A DNA stretch of 64,000 nucleotides from a virus: IMG/VR virus record IMGVR_UViG_3300021093_000067, positions 1-64,000 of that record, one strand, 5' to 3'. Within the stretch, counting starts at the first letter, position 1; each line of letters begins with the position of its first letter. Shown here in pieces: positions 50,201 through 59,776 of this stretch. A model generated the notes under the pieces. It was given only the letters and a program-made list of their open reading frames with translations. It was not told the origin of the DNA and searched no databases. Made by a program: the position numbers and the translations under genes.

Positions 50201-52058
50201 ATATTGAAGCGTTTGCAGTCTGTGCAAACGGGGATTGTGTCGCGTCTTCTGTTAGTGGTTCATCGGTACAAGAGCAAGCTTCACAATCAGGATAAGACAA
50301 CATCGGTAAGGATATTCTTTTAAAAGGGTTGGTTTTATCTAAAGGTTTTATCGGCTCTCTTTTACAACCACCTTTCGGTCTTGCTCCAAAAGTTATAAAT
50401 CTTATCGCCAAACAAATACCATAAATGACACCATTAATCAACCGTATTATTAAATTTATAATAATTCGTATTATCGGATATAAAAAGGCCAATACATGTA
50501 AAATAATTATTAAAGTTATAAACGTTGGGGTCATTAAAATTGTTAATAAACTAAATAGGAAAAAAATAAAGTCAAAGTTTCTTACACCATCATTGACTGG
50601 AAATCTATTTGTTGTTGTTGTGCATCTTCTGTCTGTTATTTCTTTAATTCCCAAGTGTCTACTTCTATTAAATCCCCATTTCCACCTATCAATAAAATTA
50701 GAAATAGTATAAACCTTGTTGAAATGCAACTCGTAAAATTTATCTTGACAATTGACGGCCTCTTGAATCATTTGTTGACCTATTGTGGTATTAACATCTC
50801 CGTAGTCATCCCACTCTAAACTAAAGGCATATGATTTTAACTGCGCAGCGGGGTCTGTTGGTGTATCTACATTTGCATTTGTCCATCCCCATTCTTTTAC
50901 GTTTGGGACGAGATAATCGGCTCTTAATACACTAGCCCTCATACCATCTTCATTTTGGAATTGAATTCTAAATCTATATTTACCTTTTGTTGGTATTCCG
51001 ACATTCGGGTCTGTTGACAACACTTGTTCTCCGAATTCATTTGTTGTAACATAATCTAAATTCATGGGAACATTTACCAACCAAGTCCCGTTGTCGTCAA
51101 TAACTTTTCCACCTTCAGGTAAAGAATACTGTTCCAAAGCGGGTCTACCGTTTACATCATAATTAATTGTTTGTCTAATGGCTAAAATCCTACCTTGCCC
51201 TGTTACTAAATCACATAAGTTTCCAGAGTCTTTTTTTGGTTTACAGTTTGATTTTAGAAAATCCTCTTCACTTGTAGAAAATATAGACCCCATAAAAACC
51301 GCCTGAGGTGTTATTTCGATTCCTAAATCTCTTAAATCAAAATCAACTCTTGTGATACCAACATTACAAATATTTTCTTCACCCCAAAAAGATGCAACAT
51401 CAATGTCTTTTTTTTGTCCAACAATTTGTGGTAAAGAATCTAAGTCGGTTGATGATTTAAATTTGTCTCCATCAAATTGTTCTGAACTTCCTCGACCTAA
51501 TCTTATTAGGTCTGAAGGTCTTAATGAAAAACAACCAATATTAGATAAATCTAAATCCAATACAGCAGTTTGAATACCTAAAGGCACTCCAACAATCATA
51601 AAATCACCACTTTCATTTGTTTTGACGGTGTATTTATAATATTTTTCGTAAATTTGTAGTACTTCTTTTCTTTTAAGAACGTCCTCCACATCTGGGAACG
51701 TGCCAGTAGGCATGTGACCGCCATACTCTTGAACGTATGGTAGTAGATTATATCTAAAACCATCTTCGTTTTTTTGTTCAGGTCTTTTGTAAGGGTATAA
51801 TGTTGATATTATTGGGTCGTTTTCATCAAAAACATCCAAAGGGACAAAAATTGACACATTGGCGTTGGGGACACCATAACCACCGTTAACTACAACTCTT
51901 CCTGCTACTACACCATAATCGGCACAAAATCTAGTGTATACATCCTCTTGTCTCAATTTGAGAGAAAGTATTTCTAAAAAGTCAAAATCTTGGGTTACAC
52001 TGATTCTTAAATTTTGGTCCTTTAGTGGTTGAGCCTTAAGTCTATATGTTTTTGTCAT
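47205..52058 (-). CDS. Giant virion structural protein with internal hydrophobic region, 1617 aa
   Basis: The N-terminal ~200 residues contain a carboxypeptidase-regulatory-like beta sandwich (VAGRVVVNGGYGVPNANVSI...TNESGDFMIVGVPLG). Residues about 497-556 are two to three consecutive hydrophobic helices, followed by a Cys-rich segment (DCEACSCTDE). The long C-terminal ~1000 residues are beta-rich and fibre-like. Size and position next to gp6 and gp25 make it a central baseplate/tail-tip protein. The hydrophobic block could act in membrane penetration. Confidence 0.8.
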   Translation of the reverse strand: MTKTYRLKAQPLKDQNLRISVTQDFDFLEILSLKLRQEDVYTRFCADYGVVAGRVVVNGGYGVPNANVSIFVPLDVFDENDPIISTLYPYKRPEQKNEDGFRYNLLPYVQEYGGHMPTGTFPDVEDVLKRKEVLQIYEKYYKYTVKTNESGDFMIVGVPLGIQTAVLDLDLSNIGCFSLRPSDLIRLGRGSSEQFDGDKFKSSTDLDSLPQIVGQKKDIDVASFWGEENICNVGITRVDFDLRDLGIEITPQAVFMGSIFSTSEEDFLKSNCKPKKDSGNLCDLVTGQGRILAIRQTINYDVNGRPALEQYSLPEGGKVIDDNGTWLVNVPMNLDYVTTNEFGEQVLSTDPNVGIPTKGKYRFRIQFQNEDGMRASVLRADYLVPNVKEWGWTNANVDTPTDPAAQLKSYAFSLEWDDYGDVNTTIGQQMIQEAVNCQDKFYELHFNKVYTISNFIDRWKWGFNRSRHLGIKEITDRRCTTTTNRFPVNDGVRNFDFIFFLFSLLTILMTPTFITLIIILHVLAFLYPIIRIIINLIIRLINGVIYGICLAIRFITFGARPKGGCKREPIKPLDKTNPFKRISLPMLSYPDCEACSCTDEPLTEDATQSPFAQTANASISSQNNSSLGDTNSTVSFSTYNSILAANSNDVPAYNNGVAQAMAGYQFQNLGNNDDKLIKTPIAEIPAQGGIKFLANDITLSQSLNLANLRQRYFDGENLIQTTVRNTIPNTITVDASQPFTDSVLMLFVDSGTFNGLPPGQILTFQDVSKINDPNLTGITNANQFNTNSITGTTLFNASSLVTVPVNYINQSGTQQTANLKLKISEDGKDYKFPAGVEYFQVITGGTVTQFSGLTNTSGGLLNKYLFKKTQRFCYGLLPQQCDYVFPIKFIDDFANYEVIFLTRGTDPYTEKQNIKYDLSKLFGYNLGTGPFVEGSYYLNIPIQQNTGSGLWFNDYKTPESHLVANNTNVSLYHPSFGFTPDATLFSAFTNNSPYYYNSTDKSQSTFKAYSSDVLSLGYFTLPQGVYSNIQPSVWNNRLAFQWTNGVLTPQGNIEGGSLIASTAVPGTPLNTTNTTTRVYSPAYHTTVNTNITVSNSTNIVFRSDRLPTSDITEVSGNSSFSLFLNDNFFIYTVDGGGGVTLAPTTNGPGDTTNNAQDITGDTPSQISNTILASLNCENMTVLKCYQGGGTSFSVQNPCSENPNGKRMSGGCYKFVDNPLIVSIPKDITYFFEWKTRFRMVFAACRGIFSHVFQNNWVNGTLYMFSLKKQTIFSITGQPKKYKFCGTPDSTLRPHQGPIFYTRGTTNSLFYRSAVYDGNNFIGQKPRQGTFLNPTLQDANFKGMNTRNLFFPTTIMDLGPRDEFTKQICTNPNFEGYLIETIKSTSYNDSSEILQLFIISRLINSNFWGQVLGLGDASINKMFSRSEDRIDGDVAQMFSINSEYGIEEFDEDNYSDNELYLGTGDALMGIFFSSNTVNRLTLSPGIQTFTPSLTNFFGYPKTQVVPTYQWKSDVTTTIFGSDKNDWYTNVLSSGGFYSQPYQRFSFKPPTTPYFNSSTTGRRGFIYNQTTQGLANPNWPAGTPQQYVVGGPNHFYYGLNKGKSAINRYIKLYILNQDE

Positions 52059-52071
52059 TAATTATTTTAAA

Positions 52072-52080
52072 ATAAATAGA
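52072..52080 (-). promoter_or_regulatory. TCTATTTAT motif, 13 nt upstream of the ATG at 52058
   Basis: In the 74-nt gap between gp6 and the giant structural gene. Confidence 0.4.
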
Positions 52081-52132
52081 TAATTTAGGTTTTTTATTAA
52101 AAACTAATCATCTAAGAAATAAAATAAATGAT

Positions 52133-53971
52133 TTAGTAGAAGTCTACAGTTCTTAGTTGTTTGACTCTGACATTGATGTCTCTTGAGTCAAATCTAATTT
52201 GGTAAATTTGGTCAGGTTCTGCAAAAATAGTATCGTCAATCAAAAGAATTTGTTTTGTTTCAATGTCGGCGTATCTTTGTGATGTTTCTGATGAAGAATA
52301 CTGCCCTCCAACCTTATTGTAAATTTTCAAATCCGTTAAGGTACTGACACCGGCAGTATTTTGTATTAAGTTTCTAACATCTGAAACATTTACATTTTGC
52401 CCTAAGTCCCTGTTTTGAGGGTTCATATATTTAGAAACTTGGTCTATTATTTGGGCAATTATCTGACTTTGGGCGGTATTGTTTTCTATCACAACTGAAA
52501 TTTCAAATTCCAAGTCAATTACTTTAGCGACATCAATAGATATGTAGTCATTTATCATTCTATATTTAGAAAGGTAAATTGCAAGATTTGTTTTAAGTGC
52601 GTTTGGAACTGTTTGTGTTAAATTACCATCTCCGTCGTAAGATAAAATTTGAACGGTTACTTTGTTATTATTTTCTGTAATTGCAACTTTTGCCGGCGCT
52701 CCAAATTTACCAGGCATTGTGTCAATCAAGGATTTATAATCATTTACGGTTACGGCTCTTTTTTGTGCCGCAAAATTAAATGCAACCATATTTCTTGCTT
52801 CTTCGATTGTTGGTTGATTTGCTCCACCGACAGCACTTGTAACATTATTTACTTTAATTGACTGAATAACGCTTTGATTAATTTGGGGTGATGGCCCGTT
52901 AACCGCTAAGTCAATCAACCCTACTTGATTAATGGCTCCAACACCAACATTTGACGCCGTTCCACCACCAACTCGGTATTGAACAAATAAGGTGGTATTT
53001 GGTGTTACAGTTAAACCTAATCCTATGTTATTTTGGTAGTTTTGTATTTTCAAGGGTATTCCAATATTTGCAAACTGTTGTAATTGTTGATTTGGTGTTG
53101 TTGTTGCCGCACCAAATTGAATTTTCATATACCCTTCAGGTGTGTATTCAGAAATAAATCTATTATCTGTTTTAATATATCTTCCAACTTTTATACCCGC
53201 ATTATCAATTGGTTTTGTAGTGTCTTCGATAAAGACGGTGTCTTCTGCTAAAGCATCCACTTCGTACCATTTATTTGGGCTTGTTATAAATTCCGCATTA
53301 GTTGGTGTTGATTGATATTGTGTTCCGTCTTTTTGAATTATAGTTGTCACAGACAACACATCTTTTTCAGGTAAAAAGAAATTATAAAATGGAATAACGT
53401 CTGAAGCATTAACAACCTGTTTATAAACTTTAGTCACGCCATTAACGACCACTTCTCTTTTAGTCATTATATAACTAATTATTTTATTGTTAGCGTCAAA
53501 AATAGGAACTTTAGTTCTGTTATTAAACCCTTCATTATTATATTGAGTTGAAAAATCAACATCATAAACCGTTTCGAAAGTTTGACCCCCTCCATTAAAC
53601 TGAGCACCTGCTCTTAAGATACCAAGATAACGAGTATCTTCATTATCTCCAAATGCCGGAACTTGTATCGAAATGTCTGCAAGGGCAACTGATGGTCTAA
53701 AACCTGGAATTTTTAATCCATATGTTCTTGCAATATTAAAAATAGAGGACCTTTGCTGAGCATATTGTAAAACAGTTTCTTGTATACTTCTGTCAATATG
53801 AAAATGTAAATTATCACCTATAGCGGCATTTAAATCCATCAACACTGAAAAAATTGAAGCGTCGTTAAAATTTTGGATTATGTCGGGGTAGTATTGTTGT
53901 GTGTAATTAATCAGGTCTTTTCTTAGACTATCAAAATCTCTACTAGTATAGTTAATTTTTTGTGTTGCCAT
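52133..53971 (-). CDS. 6: Baseplate wedge protein gp6-like (Baseplate J family)
   Basis: 612 residues. The N-terminus INYTSRDFDSLRKDLINYTQ...PDIIQNFNDASIF is the conserved start of T4 gp6/baseplate J proteins, followed by DLNAAIGDNLHFHIDRS and the C-terminal VNDYKSLIDTMPGKFGAPAKV element. In T4-like phages gp6 dimers form the baseplate ring that triggers sheath contraction. It lies directly after gp25 (1 nt), the usual myovirus order. Confidence 0.9.
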   Translation of the reverse strand: MATQKINYTSRDFDSLRKDLINYTQQYYPDIIQNFNDASIFSVLMDLNAAIGDNLHFHIDRSIQETVLQYAQQRSSIFNIARTYGLKIPGFRPSVALADISIQVPAFGDNEDTRYLGILRAGAQFNGGGQTFETVYDVDFSTQYNNEGFNNRTKVPIFDANNKIISYIMTKREVVVNGVTKVYKQVVNASDVIPFYNFFLPEKDVLSVTTIIQKDGTQYQSTPTNAEFITSPNKWYEVDALAEDTVFIEDTTKPIDNAGIKVGRYIKTDNRFISEYTPEGYMKIQFGAATTTPNQQLQQFANIGIPLKIQNYQNNIGLGLTVTPNTTLFVQYRVGGGTASNVGVGAINQVGLIDLAVNGPSPQINQSVIQSIKVNNVTSAVGGANQPTIEEARNMVAFNFAAQKRAVTVNDYKSLIDTMPGKFGAPAKVAITENNNKVTVQILSYDGDGNLTQTVPNALKTNLAIYLSKYRMINDYISIDVAKVIDLEFEISVVIENNTAQSQIIAQIIDQVSKYMNPQNRDLGQNVNVSDVRNLIQNTAGVSTLTDLKIYNKVGGQYSSSETSQRYADIETKQILLIDDTIFAEPDQIYQIRFDSRDINVRVKQLRTVDFY

Positions 53972-53972
53972 A

Positions 53973-54437
53973 TTATATATTAAGTATTATAAATTCCCTT
54001 GAACCAAAAGCACTATTATCGTCAGTATAATCTATAGTAAGTTTAGCGGTATATTCTTGTGTTTCTTTACCAGGAATTTTATATATCTCACTAGTTCCTA
54101 ATAAATCTTGATTCAATTCTCCTGGCGCCTCGTCAGACTGCAAATACGGCACAACACTTATATCATTAATGGTTAAGTTTGGTATGTATTTTTCAATTTG
54201 CTGTTGGACTTCTGATTTTATAGCATCAAAAGTTTCGCCATCAAGTGGGTCAAAAATATATTCATATATCCTAGTTCCAAAATCAGGATTATAATATCTA
54301 CTTCCTTTTGCGGTTAATAGTAGATGTAGAAGATTAGCTCTAATTTCATCACCAGCGTTTTCACTCAAACCGAAGTAATAATTTAGAGGACTTTCTCTAA
54401 ATGGAAAAATAACTCCATAAGTATTTCCTTGTGCCAT
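53973..54437 (-). CDS. 25: Baseplate wedge protein gp25-like
   Basis: 154 residues: LLLTAKGSRYYNPDFGTRIY followed by EYIFDPLDGETFDAI matches the gp25/lysozyme-like baseplate family (GeR.m.pdfG..l...lF). In T4, gp25 nucleates the sheath on the inner baseplate. It precedes gp6 in the operon. A TATTTAT box lies 5 nt upstream. Confidence 0.9.
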   Translation of the reverse strand: MAQGNTYGVIFPFRESPLNYYFGLSENAGDEIRANLLHLLLTAKGSRYYNPDFGTRIYEYIFDPLDGETFDAIKSEVQQQIEKYIPNLTINDISVVPYLQSDEAPGELNQDLLGTSEIYKIPGKETQEYTAKLTIDYTDDNSAFGSREFIILNI

Positions 54438-54442
54438 ATTTA

Positions 54443-54451
54443 ATAAATATA
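54443..54451 (-). promoter_or_regulatory. TATATTTAT motif, 5 nt upstream of the ATG at 54437
   Basis: It marks the head of the long late structural operon, right after the nrd operon terminator. Confidence 0.45.
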
Positions 54452-54484
54452 ATATTCAATATTTTTAGTTAAATAACATAAAAC

Positions 54485-54508
54485 AAAAAATCCGAGAGTA
54501 ATCTCGGA
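54485..54508 (-). terminator. Intrinsic terminator after nrdA
   Basis: Minus-strand TCCGAGA-TTAC-TCTCGGA hairpin followed by TTTTTTG. It separates the replication/nucleotide genes from the structural operon. Confidence 0.88.
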
Positions 54509-54514
54509 TTAAAT

Positions 54515-56938
54515 TTAAGAAGAACAACCAAAACACTCAAATTCAGAATCTGTTGGTCTTTTAGGTAAAATACCTTCATTAAATACCCTATCAGGTTTTG
54601 GTGAAGGTGGGGTTTGTTTTTTTGACATATCTAAGGCCAAATGTTTCGCTCCTGTTGATATTGCCTTTGTCCTAACATAATAACAAAGTGTTTTCAAACC
54701 ACTTTCCCATGAGTGAAAATGTGATGATGTAATCTTTGATAATGTTGGGTTTGCCATATATATATTCATTGATTGTGATTGGTCAATAAATGGTGCTCGT
54801 TCTGATGCCATATCAATAAGTTGCTTTTGTGAAATCTCCCAAATTGTTTTGTATTTAGGAATTAAATGTTCAATTCTTTTAACTTTCTTATTGTAATTTT
54901 TGTCTTCAGTGTCTAAATAATTGTTAAAATTAATATTTTGAATTGAACCTTCATTTATAATAATTTCGTTTTTTAAGTCTTCTGACCAAATACCAATTTT
55001 TTCAAAGTCATTTATGAGGTATTTGTTTACAATCATTATTTCTCCACCAACAACTCTTCTGTTAAATAATGCTGAATGTGCTGGTTCAGTCATTTCAAAT
55101 GAACCTGTAATTTTAGCCGATGACGCAACAGGCATCTGAGCGGTAAATAAAGAATTACAAATACCATAGTCAGAAACACTTTTCTTCAGTTTACTCCAAT
55201 TCCACATTCCAGAAAGATTTGTTTCATCAATTCCCCACATATCAAATTGGAAAATACCTTTTGACATTGGTGACCCTTTGAAAAATTTGTAAGGTCTGTA
55301 CTTACCTTTTATACAAAGTTGGTTACTTTCATAAATGGCCGCGTAATAAATTGTTTCAAAGATTTCTTTGTTCAGTTTTCTTGCCTCATCAGATGTGAAA
55401 ATGTAGTCCATTAAATAAAATACATCGGCCAACCCTTGAGTTCCGATAGCAATTGCTCTTTGCTCAAGACCCCCTTTTAACCCTTTTTTCGTTGAGTAGT
55501 TATTGATGTCTACAACCTTATTCAAGGCTCTTACAACTTTTCTAACCTCATTAAAAAGTTTTTCGAAATCAAATTTATTTCCATTTACAAAGTTTTTTAA
55601 AACCATAGAAGATAGTGTACAAATTGCAGTAGTGTTTTCATCTGTATATTGGTAAATTTCATTACAAAGATTTGATTGTTTAATGACACCTATGTTTTGG
55701 TGATTGGTTTTTTTATTAGCGTTATCTTTTGAACACAAGTAAGGAACGCCAGTTTCAATTTGTGATTCTACAATTTTTGACCAAATTCTTTGTGCTGAAA
55801 CTTTTTTACCCAATCCCATTTGAACCGCATTATTGTATACCTCCTCGTATTCATCACCATAACATTCTTGTAATGGTTTTAAATCCGCTTTTTTAATGTC
55901 GTTTGGACAAAACAAATACCAATCTCCGTTATTTTTAACAGCTCTCATAAAATTATCAGGAATCCAAAGTGCAGTAAATAAGTCACGAGCTCTTAATTCT
56001 TCGGCACCTGTATTCTTTTTAATGTCTAATAAATCAAAAATATCTTTGTGCCATGGTTCTAAATAAATGGCCGCTGAGCCAGGTCGTCTTCCTTGTTGGT
56101 TAAAAAATCTTAATGATTCATTTACAATTTTAAGGTATTTTAATAATCCACCCGCATAACCACCTGAGGTTGTAATTCTACTTTCTTTACTTCTAATGTT
56201 AGACATTGAAAGACCTATACCAGCAGCATCGGAAGAAAAAGTTGATATGTCATTTATTGTGCCTAATAAACCTTGTCTTGAGTCATAGTTATTGTAATGT
56301 AAAACACAAGATGCTAATTGTGGAACTTTGGTTCCTGAATTAATCATTATGGGAGTTGCTTTTGAAATTAACTGATTAGATAAAGACTTATAATAATCAA
56401 CCGCATCTTCGAAAGTATCTGTAACCCAAAGAGCAACTCTCATATACATATGTTGTGGTCTTTCAATTACTTTACCATTTGGTTTTTTCAACAAATACAT
56501 TTCTTGTAGTGACCTCCAAGCAAAGTAGTCAAAGTTATAATCGTTATCATGATTAATTACTGAGTCGATTAGACTAGAACCATATTCATCAATTTTTTTA
56601 ATTAATTCTTCATGAATAATTCCGTCAGAATATAATTCTTTAATGGTTTCTGAAAAACTATCCGAAGTTTCTTTGTGATAAGAAGAAATTGCAACTGATG
56701 ATGCCAATCTTGAATAATCGTGATGACTACCAGTATATGATGCCGCTATTTCATAAATTAACTTATCTAGCTCTTTTGTCGTTACTTCTCCTTCTGTAGG
56801 GACAGATGTTATTACTTTTATAAAAATTTCATCAGAATTTACATTCAGACCTTTTGCTGAGCGTTTAACTCTATTGTAAATTTTTTGTGGATTAAAAGCG
56901 ACATTTTCTTCCGCTCTTTTAATAATTTTCAATGACAT
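54515..56938 (-). CDS. nrdA: Ribonucleoside-diphosphate reductase alpha subunit (class I)
   Basis: 807 residues: an N-terminal ATP-cone (RAEENVAFNPQKIYNRVKRS) carrying the overall-activity site, then active-site cysteines in QLASCVLHY, NLCNEI and AICTLSS, the MPVASSAKITGSFE loop, and a C-terminal CFGC thiol pair that is re-reduced by glutaredoxin. It makes dNDPs for phage DNA synthesis with NrdB (10 nt upstream). The glutaredoxin at 2083 is a candidate partner. The terminator follows immediately. Confidence 0.96.
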   Translation of the reverse strand: MSLKIIKRAEENVAFNPQKIYNRVKRSAKGLNVNSDEIFIKVITSVPTEGEVTTKELDKLIYEIAASYTGSHHDYSRLASSVAISSYHKETSDSFSETIKELYSDGIIHEELIKKIDEYGSSLIDSVINHDNDYNFDYFAWRSLQEMYLLKKPNGKVIERPQHMYMRVALWVTDTFEDAVDYYKSLSNQLISKATPIMINSGTKVPQLASCVLHYNNYDSRQGLLGTINDISTFSSDAAGIGLSMSNIRSKESRITTSGGYAGGLLKYLKIVNESLRFFNQQGRRPGSAAIYLEPWHKDIFDLLDIKKNTGAEELRARDLFTALWIPDNFMRAVKNNGDWYLFCPNDIKKADLKPLQECYGDEYEEVYNNAVQMGLGKKVSAQRIWSKIVESQIETGVPYLCSKDNANKKTNHQNIGVIKQSNLCNEIYQYTDENTTAICTLSSMVLKNFVNGNKFDFEKLFNEVRKVVRALNKVVDINNYSTKKGLKGGLEQRAIAIGTQGLADVFYLMDYIFTSDEARKLNKEIFETIYYAAIYESNQLCIKGKYRPYKFFKGSPMSKGIFQFDMWGIDETNLSGMWNWSKLKKSVSDYGICNSLFTAQMPVASSAKITGSFEMTEPAHSALFNRRVVGGEIMIVNKYLINDFEKIGIWSEDLKNEIIINEGSIQNINFNNYLDTEDKNYNKKVKRIEHLIPKYKTIWEISQKQLIDMASERAPFIDQSQSMNIYMANPTLSKITSSHFHSWESGLKTLCYYVRTKAISTGAKHLALDMSKKQTPPSPKPDRVFNEGILPKRPTDSEFECFGCSS

Positions 56939-56948
56939 AGTTTATAAT

Positions 56949-57896
56949 TTAGAAATCTTCTGTAAATGTTATTGTTTCGTTCAACTTTGCTTTTTGATAT
57001 TCAACAGTTCTAGACTCGAAGAAATTTCCTTTTGTTTCAACTGCGATTTGTTCCATAAATTTAAATGGTTGTTCTACGTTATATTCTTTAGAACATCCAA
57101 GTTTAACAAGTAACCCATCAACTACAAACTCAAGATATTGTTTCATTAAATCTGAGTTCATCCCAATTAAAGAAATCGGTAATGATTCAATGATAAACTC
57201 TTTTTCAATTTCTAAAGCTGAAAGGACTATTTCTTTTATTCTTTTTTCAGATGGTTTATTTTCAACATGGTTATTCAATAGGTGAATGGCAAAATCACAA
57301 TGTAAGTTTTCATCTTTAAAAATAAGTGAGTTTGCGTTACATAGACCTTGCATAATTCCTCTTGATTTCATCCAAAAGATAGAACAAAAAGAACCTGAAA
57401 AGAAAATACCTTCAACCGCCGCAAACGCAACCAATCTTTCGGCAAACGATGCGTTTTTAATCCAATTCAAAGCCCATTTTGCTTTTTTCTTAACTGCTGG
57501 TAGTCTGTCAATTGCGTTGAAACATTCATCTTTTTCTTTTGGGTTACTAATGTATGTATCAATCAATAATGAATACATTAAAGAGTGAATGTTTTCCATT
57601 GCTAACTGCATACCATAAAAGAACTTAGCTTCGGGGTATTGTACTTCACGATAAAAGTTTTCGGCTAAATTTTCATTTACAATACCATCTGAAGCGGCAA
57701 AAAATGACAAAACATTTTTAATAAAAAATTTTTCATTATCAGTTAGATTTTCCCAATCTCTGATGTCTTTTGTTAAATCAACTTCTTCTGCCGTCCAAAA
57801 TGCCGCTTGATGTTGTTTATAGTATTCCCATATGTCGTTGTGTTCAATTGGGAAGATGACAAAACGTCCAGTGTTTTCTGTTAATATTTTTTCCAT
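56949..57896 (-). CDS. nrdB: Ribonucleoside-diphosphate reductase beta subunit
   Basis: 315 residues. Diiron ligands and radical site are present: Asp70 (AASDGIV), Glu101 and His104 (MENIHS), Tyr108 (LMYSLL) as the likely radical tyrosine, and the second set in [15 protein letters not shown]. The conserved C-terminal tail that docks to NrdA is present. It is the first gene of the nrdB-nrdA pair. Confidence 0.95.
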   Translation of the reverse strand: MEKILTENTGRFVIFPIEHNDIWEYYKQHQAAFWTAEEVDLTKDIRDWENLTDNEKFFIKNVLSFFAASDGIVNENLAENFYREVQYPEAKFFYGMQLAMENIHSLMYSLLIDTYISNPKEKDECFNAIDRLPAVKKKAKWALNWIKNASFAERLVAFAAVEGIFFSGSFCSIFWMKSRGIMQGLCNANSLIFKDENLHCDFAIHLLNNHVENKPSEKRIKEIVLSALEIEKEFIIESLPISLIGMNSDLMKQYLEFVVDGLLVKLGCSKEYNVEQPFKFMEQIAVETKGNFFESRTVEYQKAKLNETITFTEDF

Positions 57897-57908
57897 AGTT
57901 TAATTAAA

Positions 57909-59288
57909 TTAAGATTGTTGTTCTTTTAATCTCTTTTTTTCTAAGAGTTCTTTGACACGATTTTTGTTTTTTTCTTCTTTTTGTTCTTCCAAACCTAAAA
58001 AAGTCATACTTTGTTCTGTGTCTATTTCTAATAATGCATTATCAAACTTACAGTTTTCAAATACAATTCCGTCTTTACCTATTCTTGACTTTGTAATTGC
58101 TATTGTTGCCAAGTTCATTTCTTTTTGTTGTAGGCTTTTAGCTACCGTTATAATTACGTGTCCAACTTGTGCTTTTTTGATTGACCCACCCATTTGGTCT
58201 GTTGTAACCACTTCAGATGAAATCGAATTACGATTACCTTGTGTTGCTGTCCAACCCGCTAAATCTAACTCATGACACATGGCCTCGAAAGCTCTCATAA
58301 CCGACCCTTCACTTTTCCACTCGTCTTTCAACACTTTATCAGCAACCACACAATCAATATAATCTAAAATAATCATATCTACTTTATTGCCCTCAGCAAT
58401 CATTTTTCTAATTTGATTCTTAATTTGATTCATTGTTACTGTATCTGACGGTAACTTTTTTAAAATCAATTTGTTTTTTCTTGATGATTGAATATGTTTT
58501 ACTTTTTCAATAACACTTTTTCTGTTTTCTGACAAATCATCAGGATGTATACCGGTCCATAAAGTGATGTGCTTTCTTTGAATAATTTTCGAATTATCTT
58601 CGAAAAATATTTGTAATACATTGTAACCTAAATTAAATGCGTGATTTGCAATTTTAGTTGTAAATGTAGACTTACCGACACCTGTGGGCGCTAAAATAAC
58701 ACCAATTTCTCCTTTTGCCAAACCTCCCCTTAATAAATTATCAATACCAGAGATACCTATTGGAATTGGGTGCCTATAATCGTCATCTAACACCTCATCT
58801 AAGTTGAAAAATACATCTGTTGTTCCTTTATCAACTTCACCAACTTGTAGAGCCCCTCTTACCATTTCTTCAAGGTGGTCATAACTTTCAAAGTCACCTT
58901 TATCGATAATGAATTGAGCCTTTGTCATTACCTTTTGTAACTCTTGTTGTTTACAAAACTTTAATGATTTTTCTTGAACAAAAGAAGAGCCTTCATCTGA
59001 TACGTTTTTGACCTGTTCAATAGTATCTAAAATACTTTTTTGAGCCATTGGTGATGATATTTCTGACTTGGTAAGTTGTTCCAATGTGTCAAAAGTTGGT
59101 GTGTGTTCATATTTTGAATAGAACTCTTTAACCATCTGACATATAATTCTGAAATACTGGTTATCAAAATAATGTGGGTCAATTACTTCTAAGATTGAGT
59201 TGGAAAAGTCCTTATAAAGGATAATATTATTAAGTAGTTGGATTTGAAAAGTATTACCTAAATAACCAAAGTTTTTTTTGTCTGACAT
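57909..59288 (-). CDS. 41: Replicative DNA helicase, DnaB/gp41-like
   Basis: 459 residues. An N-terminal helical DnaB domain (1-150), then a RecA-like motor with Walker A APTGVGKST (200-208), Walker B MIILDY (about 305-310) and the GNRNSISS/QMGGS region. It would form a hexamer unwinding the fork with the DnaG-type primase. It ends in a very basic Lys/Glu helix. A TATTTAT box lies 21 nt upstream. Confidence 0.92.
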   Translation of the reverse strand: MSDKKNFGYLGNTFQIQLLNNIILYKDFSNSILEVIDPHYFDNQYFRIICQMVKEFYSKYEHTPTFDTLEQLTKSEISSPMAQKSILDTIEQVKNVSDEGSSFVQEKSLKFCKQQELQKVMTKAQFIIDKGDFESYDHLEEMVRGALQVGEVDKGTTDVFFNLDEVLDDDYRHPIPIGISGIDNLLRGGLAKGEIGVILAPTGVGKSTFTTKIANHAFNLGYNVLQIFFEDNSKIIQRKHITLWTGIHPDDLSENRKSVIEKVKHIQSSRKNKLILKKLPSDTVTMNQIKNQIRKMIAEGNKVDMIILDYIDCVVADKVLKDEWKSEGSVMRAFEAMCHELDLAGWTATQGNRNSISSEVVTTDQMGGSIKKAQVGHVIITVAKSLQQKEMNLATIAITKSRIGKDGIVFENCKFDNALLEIDTEQSMTFLGLEEQKEEKNKNRVKELLEKKRLKEQQS

Positions 59289-59309
59289 ATTATTTTTTTT
59301 TAATATTTG

Positions 59310-59318
59310 ATAAATATT
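59310..59318 (-). promoter_or_regulatory. AATATTTAT motif, 21 nt upstream of the ATG at 59288
   Basis: Located at the junction with the upstream 150-aa gene; if active it would give helicase-nrd transcripts separate from the recombination genes. Confidence 0.4.
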
Positions 59319-59319
59319 C

Positions 59320-59772
59320 TTAATCGAGTGAATAGTTTAAGTATTTGTAATATAAATTTTTAGATGAAAAAATGTCAGTTAGATCCTTTAGTATGGTTTT
59401 TATTGTTGGTCTTATATCCAGAGTATATCTAGCCTTTGGTGGGTATAGTTTAGCGTCTATAGTTCTATGACAAATTGTCTCATTTCCTATTTTTATAATA
59501 ATATTAAAATATTCTGGACCATCTGTATTTGCGGTTTCTAATATGGAAGGGTCTTGTTCGATTTGATATCGATTTTCCAACATATAAAAAACCGACTTAT
59601 TTCTTAGTTTTGTTTGTAAGTCATTTGATAAACTCGTAACGTAGTTTAATAACTCAAGACTATTTTTAGCCTTTGGGTTGAATCCTCTTACATTAAAAAA
59701 TCTTTGGACTACAAAGTTATCGTTTAAGGTAATTAAAAATTCAATTTTTGTAATGTCTTGATTTTCTTTCAT
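59320..59772 (-). CDS. Hypothetical protein, 150 aa
   Basis: Alpha/beta protein (ITKIEFLITLNDNFVVQRFF, YFNIIIKIGNETICHRTI) between RNase H and the helicase, 4 nt from the former. By position it may serve replication. No motif was recognised. Confidence 0.7.
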   Translation of the reverse strand: MKENQDITKIEFLITLNDNFVVQRFFNVRGFNPKAKNSLELLNYVTSLSNDLQTKLRNKSVFYMLENRYQIEQDPSILETANTDGPEYFNIIIKIGNETICHRTIDAKLYPPKARYTLDIRPTIKTILKDLTDIFSSKNLYYKYLNYSLD

Positions 59773-59776
59773 AATT

